From an uncultured Odoribacter sp. (GTDB lineage: Bacteria; Bacteroidota; Bacteroidia; Bacteroidales; Marinifilaceae): a DNA stretch of 64,000 bases. The stretch covers positions 62,001 to 126,000 of the forward strand of contig CAJURM010000002.1 of NCBI GenBank assembly GCA_910589025.1, in the 5' to 3' direction. Of the stretch, positions 60,059-64,000 are shown in pieces (the first letter of the stretch is position 1; each line of letters begins with the position of its first letter). The translations under genes and the position numbers were made by a program. The notes under the pieces are model-generated. The model made no database searches, was not told the origin of the DNA, and was given only the letters and a program-made list of their open reading frames with translations.

Positions 60059-61060
60059 ATGGAGTTACTTCATAACCAGCGACTTGGAGTGGTGGGTGGA
60101 GGCAGTTGGGCTACGGCAATCGCGAAAATACTCACCGAAACCAATGACCACATTACGTGGTTTATGCGGAATATCGATACGATTCAGGCTTTTCAGGCTT
60201 ATAGCCACAATCCGCGTTATCTCACGGAGGTGGAGTTTGATTTGTCAAAAATCACCTTTACCGATAACCTGGACCGGCTGATAGATGCGTGTGATGTCAT
60301 TATATTTGCTGTTCCCAGTGCTTTCCTGAAAAATGTCACCTCGCGGATTACCCGTTCTCTGGAGCAGAAAATTATTGTTTCTGCCATTAAGGGACTGATT
60401 CCGGATGACAATCTGATTATTGCGGAGTTCTTTAATAACTATTTCAATGTTCCATTGGAACAGATTGTGGTGATTTCCGGTCCTTGCCATGCGGAAGAGA
60501 TTGCATTGGAGCGGTTGTCCTATCTGACATTTGCCAGTAACGACCTGAAAATAGCCCGCTATGTGGCGCAGACCTTTGACTGCCACTATGTCAAGACCAG
60601 CATTTCGGACGATATTTATGGTACGGAATATGCCGCCATCCTGAAAAATGTGATTGCCATTGCGGCGGGCATCTGCCACGGATTGCGTTATGGGGATAAC
60701 TTCCAGGCTGTATTGATAGCCAATGCCATCCAGGAGATAGAGCGTTTTGTGGCTGCTGTCCATCCTATCCACCGCGACATCAAAAGTTCGGCTTATCTAG
60801 GCGATTTGCTGGTGACGGCTTATTCCCAGTTCAGTCGTAATCGCACTTTCGGGACGATGATCGGGAAAGGATATTCTGTGAAGTCAGCTCAGATGGAGAT
60901 GCTGATGATTGCGGAGGGGTATTTTGCGGTGAAAGGAATTAAGGAAATTAACGAACATTACAATGTTCACATGCCGATTACCAATGCCGTTTATAATATT
61001 CTTTATGAGCGTATCAGTCCCGTTATGGAAATCCGACTGTTGACGGAAGAGCTAAGGTAA
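60059..61060 (+). CDS. gpsA: NAD(P)H glycerol-3-phosphate dehydrogenase
   Basis: A 333-residue enzyme making sn-glycerol 3-phosphate for phospholipids. Motifs: nucleotide fold GVVGGGSWATAIAKIL, FAVPSAFL, SAIKGLI, SGPCHAEEIAL, and the C-terminal domain with YGTEYAAILKNVIAIAAGIC (catalytic Lys) and SAYLGDLLVTAYSQFSRNRTFG. Typical length. Followed at 9 nt by the acetyltransferase-like gene. Confidence 0.95.
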   Translation: MELLHNQRLGVVGGGSWATAIAKILTETNDHITWFMRNIDTIQAFQAYSHNPRYLTEVEFDLSKITFTDNLDRLIDACDVIIFAVPSAFLKNVTSRITRSLEQKIIVSAIKGLIPDDNLIIAEFFNNYFNVPLEQIVVISGPCHAEEIALERLSYLTFASNDLKIARYVAQTFDCHYVKTSISDDIYGTEYAAILKNVIAIAAGICHGLRYGDNFQAVLIANAIQEIERFVAAVHPIHRDIKSSAYLGDLLVTAYSQFSRNRTFGTMIGKGYSVKSAQMEMLMIAEGYFAVKGIKEINEHYNVHMPITNAVYNILYERISPVMEIRLLTEELR

Positions 61061-61069
61061 GAGTAAAGA

Positions 61070-62251
61070 ATGGAGCCTATGTTTTATCTGGAGGAAATAA
61101 AGAATAAGGTACAGGAGACTGCTTTCATCGAACTTCCGGTGCGTTTATATAAAGACTGCCCTTGTTGGATACGTCCGTTGGATCAGGATATACGGAATGT
61201 GTTTAGTCCGGAAAAAAACCCCTGTTTCAAACACGGGGAGTGTGTGCGTTGGCTTTTGAGGGATGAGCAGGGGATATATGTGGGGAGAGTGGCAGCGTTT
61301 GTCAATCGGAAAACCTGCGGACTGGATAAGTACAAAGTCGGACAGATGGGCTTTTTTGAGTGTATTGACGACCGGGAAGCGGCATTCAAATTGTTTGACT
61401 GTTGCCGGAAGTGGCTCGAAGCTCAAGGTATGGATGCGATGGAAGGTCCGGTGAATTTCGGCGAACGGATAGAATGGTGGGGGTTGTTGGTTGATGGATT
61501 CGACCGTTGTCCCAACTATGCGATGCCCTATACCCATTCTTATTATGTGAAATTTTTTGAGGAATACGGTTTCCGCGATTTTTTCAAACAATATACGTAC
61601 CGCAACAAATTGGTGATGGAAAGTCTGGCGCCGGTGGTGGTGTGGAAAGCTGACCGCTTGTTGAAAAATCCGGATTATTCCGTATATACCTACCGAGAAA
61701 TCGGTAAACAGAAAGCGATAGACTCTTTGCTGGAGGTATATAATAAGGCGTGGAATCTGGAGGTACACGGTGTGGACGGCATTACCCGCGAGCAGGTGGA
61801 AGCCATCTATAAAAGCCTTCGTCCGATTGTGGACAAAGACTTGATTTATTTTGCCTATCATAAAGAGCAACCCATCGGTTTCTTTCTGATGTTCCCGGAA
61901 ATCAACCAGGTAGTGAGGCATTTGGATGGTAAAATGAATTTGTGGGGTGTGTTGAAATTTATCTACTACCGGCACATCCGGAAAATAGATGTGGCGTTGG
62001 GGCAATTGTTCGGCGTCGTGCCTGAATTCCAGGGGAAGGGCGTAGAAGCTGCCATGATTAAGCGTTTTTGTGAAAAGATCGTGGAAAATAAAAGCCATTA
62101 TAAATATTTGGAAATGAACTGGGTCGGTGATTTTAATCCCCAAATGATGCATTTGATGGAGTACTTGAGTGCTACAGCTGCCAAAACGCATGTTACTTAC
62201 CGCAAGCTCTTCCGGGACGACATTGAATTTGTCCGTTCGGCGGACAAATAA
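61070..62251 (+). CDS. GNAT-like acetyltransferase-family protein
   Basis: A 393-residue soluble protein. The C-terminal part contains a GNAT-like acyl-CoA motif GVVPEFQGKGVEAAMIKRFC (about 318-337); the N-terminal half has conserved-looking blocks such as EGPVNFGERIEWWGLLVDGF and YAMPYTHSYYVKFFEEYGF, seen in the YghO-like branch. Could acylate an amino or lipid substrate; adjacency to gpsA suggests lipid metabolism but is not proof. ATG at 61070 or 61079. Confidence 0.7.
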   Translation: MEPMFYLEEIKNKVQETAFIELPVRLYKDCPCWIRPLDQDIRNVFSPEKNPCFKHGECVRWLLRDEQGIYVGRVAAFVNRKTCGLDKYKVGQMGFFECIDDREAAFKLFDCCRKWLEAQGMDAMEGPVNFGERIEWWGLLVDGFDRCPNYAMPYTHSYYVKFFEEYGFRDFFKQYTYRNKLVMESLAPVVVWKADRLLKNPDYSVYTYREIGKQKAIDSLLEVYNKAWNLEVHGVDGITREQVEAIYKSLRPIVDKDLIYFAYHKEQPIGFFLMFPEINQVVRHLDGKMNLWGVLKFIYYRHIRKIDVALGQLFGVVPEFQGKGVEAAMIKRFCEKIVENKSHYKYLEMNWVGDFNPQMMHLMEYLSATAAKTHVTYRKLFRDDIEFVRSADK

Positions 62252-62305
62252 AAATTTTATTTTTTCAGAAAAAATCCGTATAATCGAAGCCTGAATACTG
62301 AGATT

Positions 62306-63403
62306 ATGCGGTTTTATTTTTTTATAGGGATTTTTTTGTTGGATCTGGTGGCTTGCCACAAGGATGATTCAGTAGAAAAAGAGGGGGCAGGGCGTACCAT
62401 TATTGTGTATTTGGGGGTAGATAATAATTTCTCCGGAGAAGGTGCAGAGAAAATCAAGGCGTTGACTGAGGGGTGGCGGGGAAATTACCATGGAAATTTG
62501 TTAGTGTATGCGGATGGCGGGGCGGCGGTATTGGTTCGTATTCATGAGAATGGGAGCGGTGAAATGTTTGCGGATACCCTCCGGGAATATGGGGCGGAAA
62601 ATTCTGCCGATCCGGCGGTCTTGAAAAGAGTCTTGTCGGAGGTAAAAGAGCAATTTCCTGCTGATTCTTATGGGATGATTGTGCTTTCGCATGGTTCCGG
62701 GTGGCTGCCGAAAGGACAGTTGGTTTCCCCGGTTTCCATTATTCAGGACCGCTATAACGAAATGGAATTTCCGGATTTTGTGGATGCCATTCCCATGATG
62801 CTGGATTTTATTGTCTTTGATGCCTGCTTTATGGGTACAATAGAGGTTGCGTACGAACTGAAAGAAAAAGCGAAATATGTGGTCGCCTCGCCGGCGGAGG
62901 TACTTTCTCCGGGATTTGTTTACAAGAGTATGATCGGGCATCTAATGACGTCCGAACCTCGATTGACAGCAGTGGCTAAAGAATTTTACGACTATTTTAA
63001 TGGTATGGGCGGATTTTGGAAATCGGCGACTGTATCGGTGGTGAAAACGGATGAATTGGAACGTGTAGCGGAATTTTTGGCAGGAGTGGGGGATGTTACG
63101 GATTCGGAAAGGGTTAATTTGCGGGAAGTCCAGCAGTATGGCTATGGCCCGCATTCTTTGTTTTGGGATATGGGGGATTATGTTTCCCGGTGGGCGCCGG
63201 AGCATGGTGAAGAATTTGTGGAGTTATTAAATCGGGCAATCTTGTATAAGGCGGCAACTCCAGGTTATTATTCGTCGGGAAATATGAGATACAATAATAT
63301 CCATACATACAGCGGTTTGGCAATGTACGTTCCGCAGGCAGACTATCCCCTTCTCAACCGGGAGTTCCGGAGACTGAAATGGGCAAAAGCCGTCAGTCGC
63401 TAA
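62306..63403 (+). CDS. Clostripain-family (C11) cysteine peptidase, lipoprotein
   Basis: A 365-residue putative surface protease. Lipobox LVAC (Cys17). Catalytic His in MIVLSHGSGW and Cys in VFDACFMGTIEVAYELK, preceded by the TIIVYLGVDNN strand. The C-terminal region includes an extended SGLAMYVPQADYPLL segment typical of C11 proteins. Family members cut after Arg or Lys. The end overlaps the convergent NlpC gene by 11 bp. Confidence 0.85.
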   Translation: MRFYFFIGIFLLDLVACHKDDSVEKEGAGRTIIVYLGVDNNFSGEGAEKIKALTEGWRGNYHGNLLVYADGGAAVLVRIHENGSGEMFADTLREYGAENSADPAVLKRVLSEVKEQFPADSYGMIVLSHGSGWLPKGQLVSPVSIIQDRYNEMEFPDFVDAIPMMLDFIVFDACFMGTIEVAYELKEKAKYVVASPAEVLSPGFVYKSMIGHLMTSEPRLTAVAKEFYDYFNGMGGFWKSATVSVVKTDELERVAEFLAGVGDVTDSERVNLREVQQYGYGPHSLFWDMGDYVSRWAPEHGEEFVELLNRAILYKAATPGYYSSGNMRYNNIHTYSGLAMYVPQADYPLLNREFRRLKWAKAVSR

Positions 63404-64000
63404 TCAGCCGTTTGATGATTTTCAGGTTGTGGGTATATCGTTTCAGGTCTTCATTGAAAATACCCTGGTGGTCGATTTTGTCTACTCTTACCCTTCCGGA
63501 AGCATGGATAATGCGGTTTTCTTTCCACAGGATGCCGACATGGGTAATGGCTCCCATATCATCTCCAAAAAAGGCCAGGTCACCCGGCAAAGCCTCTTCT
63601 ACGAATGAGAAATTCTGTCCGCCCAGCACTTGTTGCGAGGCGTCGCGGGGAATGTCGATGCCTGCCATGCGGTATACTATCTGTGACAAGCCGGAACAGT
63701 CGATGCCGTATGGTGTGCGTCCTCCCCAAAGATAGGGGGTATTGTAGTACATGAGGGCGTATTCGATTATCAAGTCTCGCAGGCTGTCAATGCCAATGTC
63801 TTTTAGCCGTGTAAGTAATGTGTAGGTCTCACTGCCAAGCTGCATTGTGTTTGTGTCAGCGTTGAAAAAAGGAAGGACACTGCCGGAAACAATCAGGTTG
63901 TTTCCGTATGCCCCTTCTTTTCGGACAATATTAAATACTTCCGTGGTCAGTACCGGGGAGTCGGATTGGTATTTGGTTGCATACTCCTGATCTGTTTCCT
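63393..64000 (-). CDS. NlpC/P60-family cell-wall peptidase, 5' end outside the window
   Basis: The 150-codon part starting at the ATG 63845 carries the C40 peptidase domain: Cys in YGIDCSGLSQIVYR, His in GAITHVGILW and third residue His in RIIHASGRVRVDKI. The frame is open upstream to the window edge without a stop (63846-64000), and that stretch (EGAYGNNLIVSGSVLPFFNA) looks like the SH3-type domain preceding the peptidase in Bacteroidales homologues; so the ATG is probably internal and the gene continues past 64000. Cleaves peptide stems of peptidoglycan. Confidence 0.85.
   Translation of the reverse strand, partial: ETDQEYATKYQSDSPVLTTEVFNIVRKEGAYGNNLIVSGSVLPFFNADTNTMQLGSETYTLLTRLKDIGIDSLRDLIIEYALMYYNTPYLWGGRTPYGIDCSGLSQIVYRMAGIDIPRDASQQVLGGQNFSFVEEALPGDLAFFGDDMGAITHVGILWKENRIIHASGRVRVDKIDHQGIFNEDLKRYTHNLKIIKRLISD

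Noticed and set aside
1..64000. CRISPR arrays, prophage, integrative element or rRNA
   Set aside because: No regular repeat-spacer pattern, no integrase, capsid, relaxase or rRNA sequence was seen. The only mobile-type gene is the RAYT.

Overview
The window is a contiguous stretch of a Bacteroidales (Bacteroidota) chromosome. The evidence is a lipidated TamA (TamL) next to TamB, an eleven-gene-type nuo operon with fused nuoCD and no nuoEFG, a DUF4199 gene paired with a family 2 glycosyltransferase, and several Bacteroides-type promoters (TTG/TTTG, then about 19-21 nt, then TAnnTTTG). The overall gene set would suit an Odoribacter/Butyricimonas-like gut anaerobe, but that genus placement is inference. 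No phage, large conjugative element or CRISPR array is visible.

Layout. 0-7 kb: envelope genes (tamB 3' part, tamL), tRNA-Ser, an OmpA-like lipoprotein with map. 7-13 kb: a YidE/AspT-type transporter and a polyamine ABC operon potABCD. 13-17 kb: nitroreductase, a divergent pair of related DUF6266-like proteins, an XRE regulator, a degenerate RsbW-like ATPase and long gene-poor gaps. 17-31 kb: an OPT peptide transporter, peptidase T and nuoABCDHIJKLMN. 31-38 kb: a YtxH/holin-like membrane operon, a two-gene unit built around a cytoplasmic trypsin-like protease with a YbjN-like domain, an AlkZ-like glycosylase, a DJ-1/HxlR divergent pair, an MBL hydrolase and a GIY-YIG protein. 38.8-40.1 kb: a broken HNH-nuclease gene. 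40-50.4 kb: housekeeping and accessory genes (tag, bile-salt-hydrolase-like enzyme, SDR, AsmA-like protein, cation antiporter, ung, cupin, exported SOD) interspersed with a REP family around its REP-associated tyrosine transposase. 50-64 kb: PurF-like enzyme, GT2/DUF4199/glucosaminidase operon, cdd, recJ-recR, lysS, gpsA, acetyltransferase, clostripain-type lipoprotein and a cell-wall NlpC/P60 peptidase cut by the window end.

The most interesting signals are: (1) a 29-nt palindromic repeat family confined to about 40.1-50.3 kb and flanking a RAYT transposase, where the terminal TGA of the repeat is the stop codon of the adjoining gene at six gene ends, with a seventh rearranged case; (2) one single repeat copy that supplies the stop codons of two convergent genes; (3) a reversal of strand composition (C/A-rich to G/T-rich on the + strand, regardless of gene direction) around 14-17 kb, the signature of a replication origin; (4) an HNH nuclease gene whose open reading continues through an in-frame TGA and a homopolymer frameshift into the next reading frame; (5) the protease/YbjN pair. 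All counts were made by eye; no database search was possible.
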